Assembly: GCA_012064415.1 (NCBI GenBank)
Contig: SSNU01000025.1
Location: forward strand, 33,911 to 61,261
Direction: 5' to 3'
DNA: 27,351 bases
From: Gyrodactylus bullatarudis
Taxonomy: Eukaryota; Platyhelminthes; Monogenea; Gyrodactylidea; Gyrodactylidae
This document shows, piece by piece, positions 9,728 to 19,417 of the stretch. Made by a program: the position numbers and the translations under genes. Position 1 is the stretch's first letter, and every line of letters starts with the position of its first letter. The notes under the pieces were generated by a model. The model saw only the letters and a program-made list of their open reading frames with translations, did no database searches and was not told the DNA's origin.

Positions 9728-10321
9728 CATTGGGCAAATCACTCTTTTCCAGCTTGTCGTTATGGCCAACTTACATCCAAGATTGCCGAATCGTTTAATA
9801 ATTCCTTGCGTGAATTGAGGGAGCTTCACCCGTTCAACTGCTTATATAGATATTACCTAAATGAAATCGATAGACTAGTGAAGAAAAAGAGATTTATTCT
9901 TCTTTGAAATCAACATTTTCGAAGAATTTTGAAGAGAAGTTGATCATTGTTATCGAAGAGGCTCGAAAACTTGTTGTGAAAAAATCAACAAATGAGGGTG
10001 AATACTTTGTAATGAATACACCATCATCTGATGTTTTCAAAGTGTTCAATTTGGGCGAAATGATATGTTCATGCAACAAGGCAAAATTTATTGGTTCGCC
10101 TTGCAAACATTTTTTGGCTGTAGCTATTCGAAGATAAACTGGACTGATCACGTAGAAAGTATATATAAGACTGAGACTCTGAAAACAATTTATTCATCAA
10201 AAATATTTCTACCAGATTTGGATACTCTTAAAGATAGTGAAATTCTAAGCCTGGTGGCAACTCGAAAACAAGGTCGACCTAGGCTGAAACGACTAAAATC
10301 AAAATACGAAGATGTGAAATA
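9728..10321 (+). pseudogene. MULE transposase C-terminal fragment with SWIM zinc finger
   Basis: Three frames in succession carry a typical MULE C-terminus. Frame 1 (9728-9907) has WANHSFPACRYGQLTSKIAE followed by SFNNSLRELREL, the family's YG..TSN.aEs.N block. Frame 2 (9904-10137) has EARKLVVKK and the SWIM finger ICSCNKAKFIGSPCKHFL (CxC...CxH). Frame 3 (about 10137-10321) has LVATRKQGRPRLKR, the GRP-basic tail seen after SWIM domains. The frame changes near 9905 and 10135 break the gene. The upstream DDE catalytic domain is absent: the left terminal repeat ends at 9724, four bases before the fragment. Confidence 0.8.
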
Positions 10322-10495
10322 AATATTATCGAATAAACTTTTATTATAATTGCCAACAGTTTTATTATTTCTGACTTGTAACTATGGTCAAAATAACCCT
10401 TTATAATTATTCTTTGATTGTAATGAATTATAACATGAAGATTAACAAAATTATATTCTCCATTAAATTAACGGCATGAATTATAATTAACCTTG

Positions 10496-10833
10496 AAATA
10501 ACCTTTGTGAGATCCTAGGATTTGTATAGTCAAAAATGTAATAATGAGAAAAAGTGTAGTCAAAAATATAAAAACAAAATTAACTATAGTCAGAATGAAT
10601 TTGGAAAAAAATCTCAATATTTTAATTGGAATTTGACTATAGTCAAATGTATAAAATATGGAAGAAAGTGTAGTTAAAAGTAAAATATTTTTTCAAATTG
10701 TAGTCAAATCTGTAAAAAGTGTAGTTAAAAATGTAAATATGAGAGAAAGTGTAGTCAAAAACATAATAAAGACAAAAAAGTGTAGTCAAAAGTGTAAAAA
10801 TTGAAATAACTATAGTCAAAAATGTAATTCACT
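10496..10833 (-). repeat. right terminal inverted repeat of the MULE
   Basis: It is the reverse complement of 9417-9724 with an additional repeat unit around 10735-10770 and scattered single-base differences. It therefore dates the insertion as neither very recent nor ancient. Confidence 0.85.
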
Positions 10834-10842
10834 CGTTTAATT

Positions 10843-11113
10843 AGCATGGTTCACACTGGTGTACATAGGATGTATCATCTTTGTCTTTATTTGGCCAGTA
10901 GAGGTTCTGCCTGTCCAGTGCTTTCATTCGATTCACTCCTGGGTGACCTCTGTGAAGTTCATTTAATACTCTACAACGTAATGCCTCTGGTATGATAACT
11001 CTGTCGTTCATTACTAGACAACCATTGAGTGTAGATAGAAGCTCTTTCCTTGAATGGTAGGGACTTAGGTGATCAGGAATCTTACTAGGCCATCGGAAAC
11101 TTAAGTTATGCAT
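10843..11113 (-). pseudogene. gypsy integrase zinc-binding (H2C2) domain
   Basis: The minus-strand frame has LRCRVLNELHRGHPGVNRMK, then LYWPNKDKDDTSYVHQCEPC: the His-His-Cys-Cys zinc site that precedes the integrase core. A TAA follows at the insertion edge, where the consensus would have an amino acid codon. Across the MULE the frame resumes in phase as LNAKLAPRL. Confidence 0.85.
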
Positions 11114-11179
11114 TACTTCAGCAATTATGGGGTTTTTCCCGATTCTTCTGCGACCTGTTTGGTAGAAATCGGCAGGTTA

Positions 11180-11694
11180 TTCAGTGCGGCGATAACTACT
11201 TCCTCGGCATCCGATGGCGTAAGTCTGGATAATGAGTCGGCGTGTCCGAACTCTTTAGTCTTCACATAGGCAATTTCATAATGAAATCATTCAGGGTCAA
11301 AGTCCACCTTTGTAGTCATTTGGCACTGGTGGTGATTCCATTTTTTGGGTTAAATATGTTTAGCAGTGGTTGATGGTCCGTTTGGAGTAAGAATTTCCTG
11401 CCCAGAAGGTATTTGCGGAATTTGGTGACTGCATAAACTAGGGCCAACCCTTCTTTTTTTCTTAGAGGGTAGATTTGCTGGGTGGGGCTCTTGGATAAAA
11501 AGGCTACTGGTTGGAAGTGTGTTTTGCATTAGCGCTGCTCCGATACCCGTGTTTGACACGTCTGCCGTAACTAAGGTTGTCTTTTCTGGATCAAAAAAAT
11601 TCAGGTTTGGGCAACGGGTAATCTCTTGTTTGATCTGATAAAAGCTTTGCTGGCAGTCTTGGGTCCATTCGAACATCACATGATCTCTAAGCAA
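11180..11694 (-). pseudogene. gypsy RNase H-like domain
   Basis: The 11694-11350 frame reads MFEWTQDCQQSFYQIKQEIT, then PEKTTLVTADVSNTGIGAAL, the start of the RNase H fold (TDAS.xGxGaxL in the family). The rest drops into other frames. Further down, FHYEIAYVKTKEFGHADSLS (about 11285-11225) is the conserved end of the domain before integrase. It is frameshifted at several places. Confidence 0.8.
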
Positions 11695-11753
11695 TGGGCG
11701 GAAGTGTTACTTCTTGAGGGGAAGATTTTTAAGGAATGGGCAGAAGAAATTCA

Positions 11754-12480
11754 CTAGTCCCAGAAAAAACTGGAGTTCTGATTTTTTTTGGGCGGTGAGA
11801 GTCTGCGTAAGTCATCCTCCTTCTCGGGATCTGTTTGGCGGCCGTCTTTAGTAAGTATACAGCCCAAGAACTTTACTTTGGGTTGGGCGAATGTGCACTT
11901 CTGTAGATTTAGACGGAAGCCTGCCTCGGTGAGTCTTTTGATGACCTGGTGGGTTCTTTTCCATAACGTATCAGGGTTGTCTCCCCATATGATTATATCT
12001 TCGATATAGGCTTGTGCTCCCTCAAAGCGATTTAAGATGGTATCAATGATTTTTTGGAAGATTTTAGGCACAGGCTTCACTCCATAGGCCAGGCGTTTAC
12101 TGCGTTGCAGGCCCCAATGAGTGTTAAGGACCATTAATTCCTGAGACTCCTGATCTAAATCAACTTGTAAGAATGCTGCTGATAGATCTAGGGTAGTAAA
12201 TATGTTTGCTGAATTAATTTTGGAAAATATGGATTCGGCGGTTGGCAGATTGTAGCCGTGATCGAGTAGTTGGTCGTTTAGGCTTGTTGAGTAATCCGCA
12301 CACAGCCGTATACCGTTGTCCTTCTTTCTTACAGTAAGGATAGGTGCGGCCCAGATTGTTGTATGGGTTCAAGGAGACCTTCATTGTTTTGGCGATCTAA
12401 CTCTTATCTAACTTCATATTCAAGAGCGAAGGCGACGTCTCTATGTCTAATGAAAACTGGGCTACTATCAGACTTTAATT
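11754..12480 (-). pseudogene. gypsy reverse transcriptase
   Basis: An open minus-strand frame from about 12366 to 11754 has APILTVRKKDNGIRLCADYS, IFTTLDLSAAFLQVDL (first catalytic Asp), AYGVKPVPKIFQKI, and YIEDIIIWG where the family has Y-x-D-D; the first Asp of that pair is replaced by Glu. KVKFLGCILTKDG follows. Upstream pre-RT pieces (IKAHL, ALEYEV, GLLEPIQQSG) lie in a second frame at about 12480-12370. Shifts and the palm substitution predict no activity. Confidence 0.85.
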
Positions 12481-12522
12481 ATAAATGGGCTTTAATTTTA
12501 CATAGGCCTTGTGCTTTATCAT

Positions 12523-13451
12523 TCATATGGAGTAGTTCGAATATGACCTGGGAGCTTTGAGAGCTGGATTGCCAAGATCTTTCCATGGGTCTCTCATGGG
12601 ATGTTGAAGATTCTTGGGATAATTTCTTGGGACTAGGGCTGGTTTTTGATTGTTTATTTTGGCTGACATGAGGTGACCTCGATGGGCTTCTGAAGTTATA
12701 TCTCTTGAGTTACGAATGGGCATGACCTTGAGCTGGGAGACTTCGTGTCTTGTCTTGATCAAGTTAAGATGGGCTTGTGCGATATTGAAGGCGTCAACCG
12801 CTGTAAGTTCAGGACTCTCATGGTAAGCGTCTATAGTAGGCGATTAAGTAATTCTGGATGATCTGGTACATCCAGAGCGGCTATGAACTTCGTCACTTTC
12901 ATTTGAGCTGAGGTGAAGCTCCTGGGATTCATCCTACGGTGACTTTCATCAATTCTATTTAATAAATCTTTCAAGGACTCGCCTGGGCGTCTTTTCAAGT
13001 TGAAAAACTCGACTTTGTACTGGAAAATTGATTTGTTGTCTTTGAACAACTCGTTCGTGGACTTCACCAATGACCTGAATGGAGACTTCTCTGGCTCTTC
13101 AACCAGTTGTTTCAATAGCTGATATTCTCTGTTATGGAGTTTACTGAGCAAAAATCTTGTCAACTGAGTAACATGGGCTAGATCTTCTATGTTTAAACCG
13201 ATCGTACCAATCATCAAAGGAAGTATGGGCAGACTCATAGTCAAATTAATGGATTTGGTCCACAAACTCTCTCTAGGCGGGTTCTGGGCAATGACTTGGC
13301 TCATGGTGGGAGGAATGGGCGTGAGCTTCTTGATTGTGCTCTTCTATTCTTCAATTTGGGACTCAAAGGCTCTCTAAAGCGTCTTTTGTCCATGTCGCCA
13401 TTTGTTGTGTTCTTACTGGTGCCTGACTCAAGAGATGTATTAGAAGGCATG
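12523..13451 (-). pseudogene. gypsy gag-like frame
   Basis: A likely start ATG at 13451-13449 opens MPSNTSLESGTSKN and a basic stretch. A shift near 13320 leads into the main frame (13304-12831) with SPFRSLVKSTNELF, FFNLKRRPGESLKDLLNRID and TKFIAALDVPDHPELL, the Gag-like domain of gypsy elements. The frame runs on to about 12560 with no CCHC knuckle. The capsid role is assigned from position and the GESLKDLLNR-type motif. The C-terminal nucleocapsid and protease are missing. Confidence 0.7.
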
Positions 13452-13477
13452 GTTAGGATGCAATTGAATAGTTCTCC

Positions 13478-13592
13478 TGTATTAAGTTAAACAAAATAAA
13501 TATAAGGATAGTACAAACTAAATGTGTTCTTATGATGGATAGATCATTTAATACAGTAAATACTATTAGCTAAATAGCTTAGCTCCTCAACA
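13478..13592 (-). repeat. candidate short 5' LTR of the gypsy element
   Basis: On the minus strand this stretch starts TGTTGAGGAG and ends AATACA, giving TG...CA termini. It ends 26 bases before the gag ATG, and its first nine bases equal those just after the polypurine tract at 8578. No second full copy exists in the window, so this is weak. Confidence 0.25.
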
Positions 13593-13728
13593 ATACATAT
13601 CTCCTCTTTTGATGCATGAACTGAAGCTTAGATCCAAGATTTTTAATACTCAAAATGTAGAATCTAGATAAACTATAATAAAAATAAATCTGAAAAGTTT
13701 CTCAATATTTTTATTTGGGATTCTTCAG

Positions 13729-13944
13729 GTGTGTAACATATGGAAAAAGTGTAAAGAATGTACCCAAAAATATAATAATTTTGAGATAAGATGTAAAGAA
13801 CATAAAAAGGCTATAGAAAAGGTACAGGTAAACAAGTCAGCACTAGCTAAACACTGGGCTGATAATCCAGATCATATTATAGATTTTAATGACGTAAGAA
13901 GTCTAGGAAACATAAGATATAAGTATAATTCTCAAAGCAGTTAA
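13729..13944 (+). pseudogene. GIY-YIG endonuclease C-terminal fragment of a second Penelope-like lineage
   Basis: The 71-codon frame contains IRCKEHKKAIEKVQVNKSAL, then AKHWADNPDHIIDFNDVRSL, the R..EH...KSALA.H....H.IDF....v pattern of the nuclease tail in PLEs. It differs clearly from the NDHLKKDTAVTRH version of the other PLE copies here, so it comes from another lineage. The GIY-YIG signature upstream is not legible; only CNIWKKCKECTQ remains. Confidence 0.5.
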
Positions 13945-14600
13945 AAAGTGTTAATACTTGAACAAGGGGTGAAATAAAAATAATTTTAATTAAGGTAGGT
14001 ACTGTACCCACTAAGCCATTACGACAATCCAATGTAAATTAATATTATATAAATATAAGATGCAAAATATCTATTTTCTCTTTCAGAAATATGGGATTAT
14101 TTCTAAATACATTTTCAAACTTGACTTTCAATGCTTTCAATGCTTGTATACGCGGTTAAATACGCTAAGGAGTTGAGCAGTCCTCTACTATATAATAAGC
14201 AGTGAAAGAGTTTAAACATCTCTGTAGTAAAAATTAATCCGCCCTCTTTAATCAAAGGCTTTTTATTCTGTTGTTTATGAGTCACATAATCTGTACCTAT
14301 TTTATTTTAATAGAAAAAAATATACAACCCTTCTATTAGAAATACAACACATATCCCCTAGATATAGATATCAATATTGCTATCAATACTATAGTATTTT
14401 CTATCTTGTTACCATTGACAACTGTCAGTATATGTTAATGTACACAAGAAGTTATTATTGAGCTGGATAGATTTAATCCATATCTTTCCCCATAATAATA
14501 CACCATGTTTCACTTTTCATAAGATTAAAGCCAGAGTAGTAAAGTTCTTTTCTCTCGTTTTCACCACATATTGTATGTAAGTGATAAGGCCTACACTACC
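13945..14600. other. AT-rich intergenic stretch
   Basis: No coding frame is recognised. A repeated CTTTCAATG unit at 14124-14139 is too short to interpret. Confidence 0.3.
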
Positions 14601-14626
14601 ACCCCCTATATTCATTTCTACTTTAA

Positions 14627-14665
14627 CCAATCAGGTGTTTGGATTATGAACTTGCTCTGTCCAAT
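14627..14665 (+). promoter_or_regulatory. possible proximal promoter: two CCAAT boxes
   Basis: CCAAT occurs at 14627-14631 (AACCAATCAG, a good NF-Y type context) and again at 14661-14665, 127-165 bp before the ATG of the membrane-protein gene. The spacing of about 34 bp and the same orientation suggest promoter elements. No clear TATA box is seen. Confidence 0.35.
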
Positions 14666-14791
14666 AAAACAGAACTAGGATTAGTTGGGAGAAAAACGTT
14701 TTGCCCCTTTCACTTCCTACCATTTCATGCTCATAATCATGAACTGAAAAAAGTCTGTTACAGATAGAAATCATTCCAAAAGTGTAGAGTC

Positions 14792-15103
14792 ATGACAGTA
14801 CATGGTGATGATGACGACCAATTGTTCGATTCCACAACAACCACCAAATCCCTAGCTGACAGTCATTATAGTGAAAATCCATATTCCTTATTTCATTATG
14901 TGGGAAAGACTGAGATTCTTGTTGTCTCAATATTCCTCTTGTGCTTCAGTCTACTCGTTTTATTCGGACTCTTTGAATGGTTAAAGGCAAAAAGAAGAGC
15001 CAACAAGAAAATGCAGATTAATCGGAGTATTCAAGAGCCTTGTTTCATTATACCAGATGATACATTGAAAATTCGATTACATCATAATATTGATGGTTTG
15101 TAG
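14792..15103 (+). CDS. small single-pass membrane protein, family not recognised
   Basis: A 103-residue frame starts at ATG 14792 and ends TAG 15101-15103, with AATAAA directly after the stop (15104-15109). The N-terminal 40 residues are acidic and Ser/Thr-rich (GDDDDQLFDSTTTTKS) with no cleavable signal. One hydrophobic helix follows, ILVVSIFLLCFSLLVLFGLF (about residues 42-61), then a basic cluster KAKRRANKK that would hold the C-terminus in the cytosol, and a short tail ending HHNIDGL. The positive-inside rule predicts N-terminus out, C-terminus in. The compositional order, CCAAT boxes upstream and polyadenylation signal favour a real intronless gene or last exon. A stop-adjacent poly(A) signal implies a very short 3' UTR. 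No function can be assigned. Confidence 0.5.
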   Translation: MTVHGDDDDQLFDSTTTTKSLADSHYSENPYSLFHYVGKTEILVVSIFLLCFSLLVLFGLFEWLKAKRRANKKMQINRSIQEPCFIIPDDTLKIRLHHNIDGL

Positions 15104-15109
15104 AATAAA

Positions 15110-16394
15110 ACCCTTTTTTATTATCTGTGAGAAATTACACATTTTATCAATTATCAAGTAAGACAACTCCAATATATTTTTGATATTGGAAATATGAAAC
15201 AAATCTAAAGGAATTCTTCAAGATTTTTTGTTTGATATCAGCTTTGTTAATCCACTAAAAAGTTATCAAAACGACAAAGTCTTAGCAATGATGATCTGTA
15301 GATTTTTATCTTCAGATTAGATTATCTATCTTTAGATTCCATTCGATATCCAGAATTTATCATGGATGTCTCCTCATCGAGAAAACAAGAATCTCAAAAG
15401 GAAATTTCCTAGTTTAAACAAAGAAAGACTTCTGATGACTTTCAGCCAAGCCATTTTCTAATTGGAAGTTTGCCTTTTTGTTAAACTCCAAAAAATGAAA
15501 TAATTCCTATCATGGGACCTCGTGCAAACTTTTTCGCGGTTTTAGCATCAATGCGAGTTTAAATGAAAAATGACCAAAAAAATAATATCTGACAAAAATC
15601 AGACCATCTCTAGAACTTTGAAAAAGAGCCAAATAGCTAATTTTTCAACTTTTGAGTTTGAGGTGATTAAATACTGATCAATTATGGATCCAAAAATTGA
15701 ATAAAAATTCCTATTTGGATACAGAACTTCAGATTGATATTTCACGCCTTCTTCTTTCTCGATCTGTAAGCAATCTGTAGTAAGAATAAACTCTATGATT
15801 GTAAGAAATCTTTTCCACGATAATATTGCCTAAATCTAATTGTCTAGGATCAATAATGCTACTCATATTGATAGCAAGTTAGGCTACTCTCAAACTCTCC
15901 TTTATCCTATAACTTATTGATGCATCTGTTAGAATTGAGCGTAACTTGGACTCTATTAATTTTGACGACTAGGGTACATAAGTGCTGTAATCCTTTGTGA
16001 TCTCGATGCGGACTCATTTATTTCGTTCGACTAAGCCTATCATCTAGATAAAATAAAACATAAAATAAACATAGCATCTTATGGCAACCATCTTCATTAT
16101 CAATAAATTATAATATATACCAGTATTTCACAGGTTGTTTCAATATTTTATTCTTTCTCTATCTGCGGCGAATAATAACTAAAACTTTAGAGCTTCGGGA
16201 GTATTTCTTGATAATGTAGTGATTCATCAAAGTCTGGTAATCAAAATCATCAAAAATATTCTAATTTGAGAAAGAGCAAATTAGAAAATTATAATTATAA
16301 ACAAGATGTACAATTTAAAAATATATCTTTTTGTTTAAATCCTTTGCATAAGAGACGCATTATTGTCTTTTCAATTTGAAAAAATCACATTACT
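15110..16394. other. AT-rich stretch without a recognisable gene
   Basis: No frame of interest. The segment about 15480-15700 has loose resemblance to the hairpin-repeat family (CAACTTTTGAGTTTGAGG), too diverged to delimit. Confidence 0.3.
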
Positions 16395-16620
16395 ATGTCT
16401 GAAATTCCTAAATCTCTTTCAGGCTCCACTGATGGTGCTTCCGTGGACCTTGACGAGTTTCCAAATTCCATCGTAATGCATTCAGTTACAGCAGAAGAAT
16501 ATGAATGAGGCCTTCGATCGTTATGCCGCCATGATAACTGACAAGAAATCGATGTTCGACAATAAAATTGCCGCTGCCCTTGCTGGAAACCCAGCCCAGA
16601 GAGATCACTTTCTACAATAA
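16395..16620 (+). CDS. two overlapping coding-like short frames, probably one frameshifted small gene or exon
   Basis: Frame 1 (ATG 16395-16397 to TGA 16506-16508) gives 37 residues starting MSEIPKSLSGSTDGASVDLD. Frame 2 (ATG 16501 to TAA 16618-16620) gives 39 residues: MNEAFDRYAAMITDKKSM then FDNKIAAALAGNPAQRDHFL and a final Q. They overlap by 8 nt. The base composition is markedly richer in G and C than the surroundings and the peptide composition looks protein-like (acidic, then amphipathic helix). A one-base indel near 16500 would join them as AEEY-MNEAF. Alternatively 16429 onward could be an internal exon, since CTCTTTCAG ends at 16428. I do not recognise the family. The minus-strand frame over the same DNA is judged a shadow. 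Confidence 0.4.
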
Positions 16621-16837
16621 TTATAATTTTATCTTCTAACTTTGTCAAATTCCTGTAGTTAATATATCAATGAAACATATTATTACTTAATAGTAGTTAT
16701 GAAAAAAAAAATACAAAGTAGTATCTCAATTTTTTCCAAATTTTTGCTTTAAGTGTGGCTTTTGATTTGAATTTCAAAGCTTTAAAAGATTTTTGAGACT
16801 TTTTTGAGATTTTTATAAAACATCTTTAAAAATACGT

Positions 16838-16975
16838 CTGTACTGTCATCACTCGAGCTTTTGTATAAAATTGAAAATTCGAAATTGAAGCCTCATGCCC
16901 TTCCTGTCTAGTTATATATGTATGTTTCTCAAGATGATCGTTCCATCTATAGATGACAATTTTAATTACTCTTAC
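16838..16975 (-). pseudogene. PLE copy C: relic of the endonuclease segment
   Basis: The minus strand aligns, with many differences, to 21285-21420 of the younger copy: ACGATCATCTTGAG, then GGAAGGGCATGAGGCTTCAA, then TTTCAATTTTATACAAAA and GATGACAGTAC. It covers the NDHLKK...EGHEAS...DDST stretch of the nuclease. No frame survives. Confidence 0.65.
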
Positions 16976-17394
16976 TTTCTAATAAAGAATAAATTTTCCA
17001 GTACTTCTTTTAATTTCTCTATTCTTCAACCATCCCTGGGTCCAATAAAATTCACATACATTATGTAAAATGTACATTTGCTAGCTTCTGAATAGATGAA
17101 TAAATCCATCATTTTTCCATCAGAACATATTGCGCATTTATTCAAGTTTCCCTCTAATTCTCAAATTACTACTACTAAAAATAAAACAACTTCTACCTGG
17201 CAATAAAAAAATTGATGTGAATCTGATTGTTAATTTTTATCTTTTACCTTTTACCTCAGATTTTGTGATCATAATCAGAGGACCACTATTAACTGATTCC
17301 AAAATCATTATCATTATTTTATTTTCAATGAAATTATTATCATTACACTATACTTTGCTTCATATTAATTTAAAGGCTATTCCAACCAACTTAA

Positions 17395-17512
17395 ATCGTG
17401 AAAGTAGGCCTCATAATCTAGATTCCAAGAAATATTTATAAAACTCGGTTTCTTGATGAAAAAATTGAGAATATTGAAAAAATCATAAATCATCTTCATA
17501 TTATTTGTAGGT
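17395..17512. repeat. arm of the hairpin-repeat family beside PLE copy D
   Basis: AGGCCTCATAATCTAGATTC, TTTCTTGATGAAAAAATT and CATCTTCATATTA occur here in the same order and orientation as in the right arm at 22970-23060. It ends a few bases before the PLE 3' tail that starts at about 17515. Confidence 0.6.
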
Positions 17513-17514
17513 AT

Positions 17515-18215
17515 AAAAGAAAAAGATTTTATTCACCAAATGTACTTGTTGTGTACATAAATGATGATAAAAGTTTAAAATTCATTGAAAATAATATTTT
17601 ACAAATTATGAAAAAAGTATAGTAAAAGTTGAAAATTAGAATATAATGTGAGCTGAAAATACACCAAAACTCTTCAATAAATAGCAACAGTGGAGAGAAA
17701 AGCTAAAAAGATTTTTTTTGAGTAATTTTTCTAAACACACAGGCTTAAAATGATTGATGAAGAATTTCTCCTTCACCCAAAAATCTGTGCTTTCATCACT
17801 CGCAATTTTATGATTTTCCTGGTTGATGTGTCTTGTCACTGCTGTATACTTCTTTAGATGATCATTTGACCTAGTTGACAATTTCCTAATCGTACGTCCT
17901 ATATAAAAAGCTCCACAGTCGCATTGGAATTTGTAAATCAAAAGAGTCTTTTCATCAGGCTTTAGCAAATCCTTATGAAGTAAACTGAATAATCTTTGGG
18001 TTTTTAAATTCAATTTTCAATTGTATATTATCATAATGTTGATCGATAAGATTAACCAGTCGTCTCCTTACATCATTACTGAAACCATCACCTTTAAAAT
18101 TAAGTTTCATGAAGATGGTTGTTTTCTCTGTCAACCCTTTCATCTACATCATCAGACATTGATGAATTTGTCTACAAATCTGTTGGTATATCTGTTCATA
18201 TTATTAGGTGTAAAT
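17515..18215 (-). pseudogene. PLE copy D: endonuclease and 3' tail
   Basis: The minus-strand frame 18013-17636 (125 codons) encodes KTQRLFSLLHKDLLKPDEKT, LLIYKFQCDCGAFYIGRTIR, NDHLKKYTAVTRH and DFWVKEKFFINHFKP: the CxC plus GIY-YIG nuclease with its Arg and Glu. A deletion removes part of the linker (NHKIASDEST). Upstream, NRFVDKFIN (about 18175) is in another frame and marks the connector. Downstream 3' DNA (17640-17545) matches the other copies, but the hammerhead core has been lost; only GTACATTTGGTG-like flanks remain. Confidence 0.75.
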
Positions 18216-18408
18216 ACCCCACTTGTGTAAAATCACCAACTTCCAGGGCGAGGGTTAAGTTCTGTACCAATTTACTTTTAAGAACCCCGAAAAATTTTCA
18301 AGGCCTATTCAAAATTAGTTACTGATCGCTTATGATTTCGAAATCTCAAACAATTATGGTAGAAATGGAGAAAATCATGAATTGCTTTCGGAAAATATTT
18401 TTTAAGTC

Positions 18409-18801
18409 TTGGTATCATCAAAAAGAGCACAAAATTGTGCGCTGTTCGATACCATGTACATCAGCACTGCTGATTCAGCAGGTATGCTATGTCTCTTGAT
18501 GGACTTGTCTCTAGATTTTAAACCCTTGGTAGAAGTAAGATTTCATGATCTTTCGAATGGTTGCCCTTACAATGCTAAATATAAATTAATTAATGTTAAT
18601 TTTGGAATTTTTTCAACAAGAAGTATATATTTTTCTGGACCAGTACGAATTTTTCATTCAACTCACTTACAACAAAATCTTTTTCAGCTTCTAAGTCTTC
18701 GTTTTTCTTCTTTTAATGTTAAAGAATTTCTACTAACACAAAGGCTATTTAGCCAGAAAATTCATGAGTATAGTATTCCGTTGGACGATTTGAGTACATG
18801 A
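18409..18801 (+). other. open frame of 130 codons, not recognised
   Basis: The frame begins at a TTG. The translated sequence has a plausible mixed composition (SLDFKPLVEVRFHDLSNGCP, later IHEYSIPLDDLST), but no domain I know. It could be part of an exon (an AAG dinucleotide at 18404-18406 follows a T-rich run) or chance in AT-rich DNA. Confidence 0.2.
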
Positions 18802-19165
18802 GATATCACAACTTAAATTAATTGGATCTTGAGATATTGAAATGACTGAGTTGTAGAAAATCAAGGCATCATTCATATTATTGGTATATTTTCCATTTCA
18901 TAGATTTTCAAACAATAAAATCTAGTCTGAATACAAATGACAGATACTTTCTCAATTCCCATAAGATTTGCTTGAAAAATCCAAGGAGTCCATTTTAACT
19001 TCGTGAGATAAAATTATCGTTTTAGACACTTTCTATCTGTAACGTAGCTATGTGAGATATTTTTAAATGACGCCTTACAGATCAAGAAAAGTTTCCACGA
19101 AATAGACAATTCATTTTCAGATGATATTGCCTATTATAAATTAAAGATGTGAAATGTTGAGGCCT

Positions 19166-19417
19166 CTACGAATGACCAATCTTAACCTCTTTTCCTAAAA
19201 TATGCCTCTGTAAAATACATGATATCCTACACTTTGCCAGCTCATGAAGCATTTTTTGTAAAACTAAAGTCTGATAGATATCACTCTTACACCCCAAAGA
19301 GTCTATGTTATTATTATACATAAGCACCAGAGAACAACCAATGAGAGCTAAAACCAAGATTTTGTACACAATTTTCTTTATATAAATCTGGCATGTAAAA
19401 GCTGATGAGTATGCCAC
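19166..19417 (-). other. open frame with one predicted membrane anchor, not recognised
   Basis: About 83 codons on the minus strand, opening at GTG. A lysine-flanked hydrophobic run ILVLALIGCSLVLMY could be a signal anchor, followed by a cysteine-containing region and an AG-GTTAAG-like donor near 19190. A first exon of a type II membrane protein is conceivable. No homologue is recognised, and the 3' half of a hammerhead-like motif overlaps its 5' end on the other strand. Confidence 0.2.

Larger units (their letters stand above)
9415..10833 (+). mobile_element. MULE (Mutator-like) DNA transposon with very long terminal inverted repeats, inserted in gypsy integrase
   Basis: The gypsy integrase frame breaks at 9414 and resumes at 10834. 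Both breakpoints carry CGTTTAATT (9406-9414 and 10834-10842), a 9-bp target duplication as expected for Mutator-like elements. The ends are nearly identical inverted repeats of more than 300 bp starting AGTGAATTACATTTTTGAC; the left end has an extra GG, so the boundary is uncertain by 1-2 bp. Inside is a 5'-deleted transposase with a SWIM finger but no DDE core, so the element is non-autonomous now. Confidence 0.85.
8578..13592 (-). mobile_element. Ty3/gypsy LTR retrotransposon, degenerate, with a MULE nested in integrase
   Basis: Read right to left it gives gag, reverse transcriptase, RNase H, and integrase (zinc-binding, core, C-terminal): the gypsy order with integrase last. A deletion appears to have removed the zinc knuckle and protease between gag and RT, because only a short stretch separates them. 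A polypurine run CGAGAGGAAGGG (8589-8578) borders TGTTGAGGA, and the same TGTTGAGGA occurs at 13592-13584, which makes 13478-13592 a candidate short 5' LTR. The 3' LTR itself is not seen: MULE relic sequence starts there. Confidence 0.75.

Noticed and set aside
9603..9818. 71-codon frame rich in Phe/Leu/Ile
   Set aside because: It runs through the MULE terminal repeat, which is non-coding T-rich DNA.
16385..16648. 87-codon minus-strand open frame
   Set aside because: It is the shadow of the better plus-strand frames at 16395-16620.
17130..17441. 103-codon plus-strand frame
   Set aside because: Composition is that expected from AT-rich DNA and its end lies in a hairpin-repeat arm.
18130..18160. 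CTGATGA...GAAA on the minus strand resembling a hammerhead
   Set aside because: It lies in PLE coding DNA and has no pairing partners for stems I or III.
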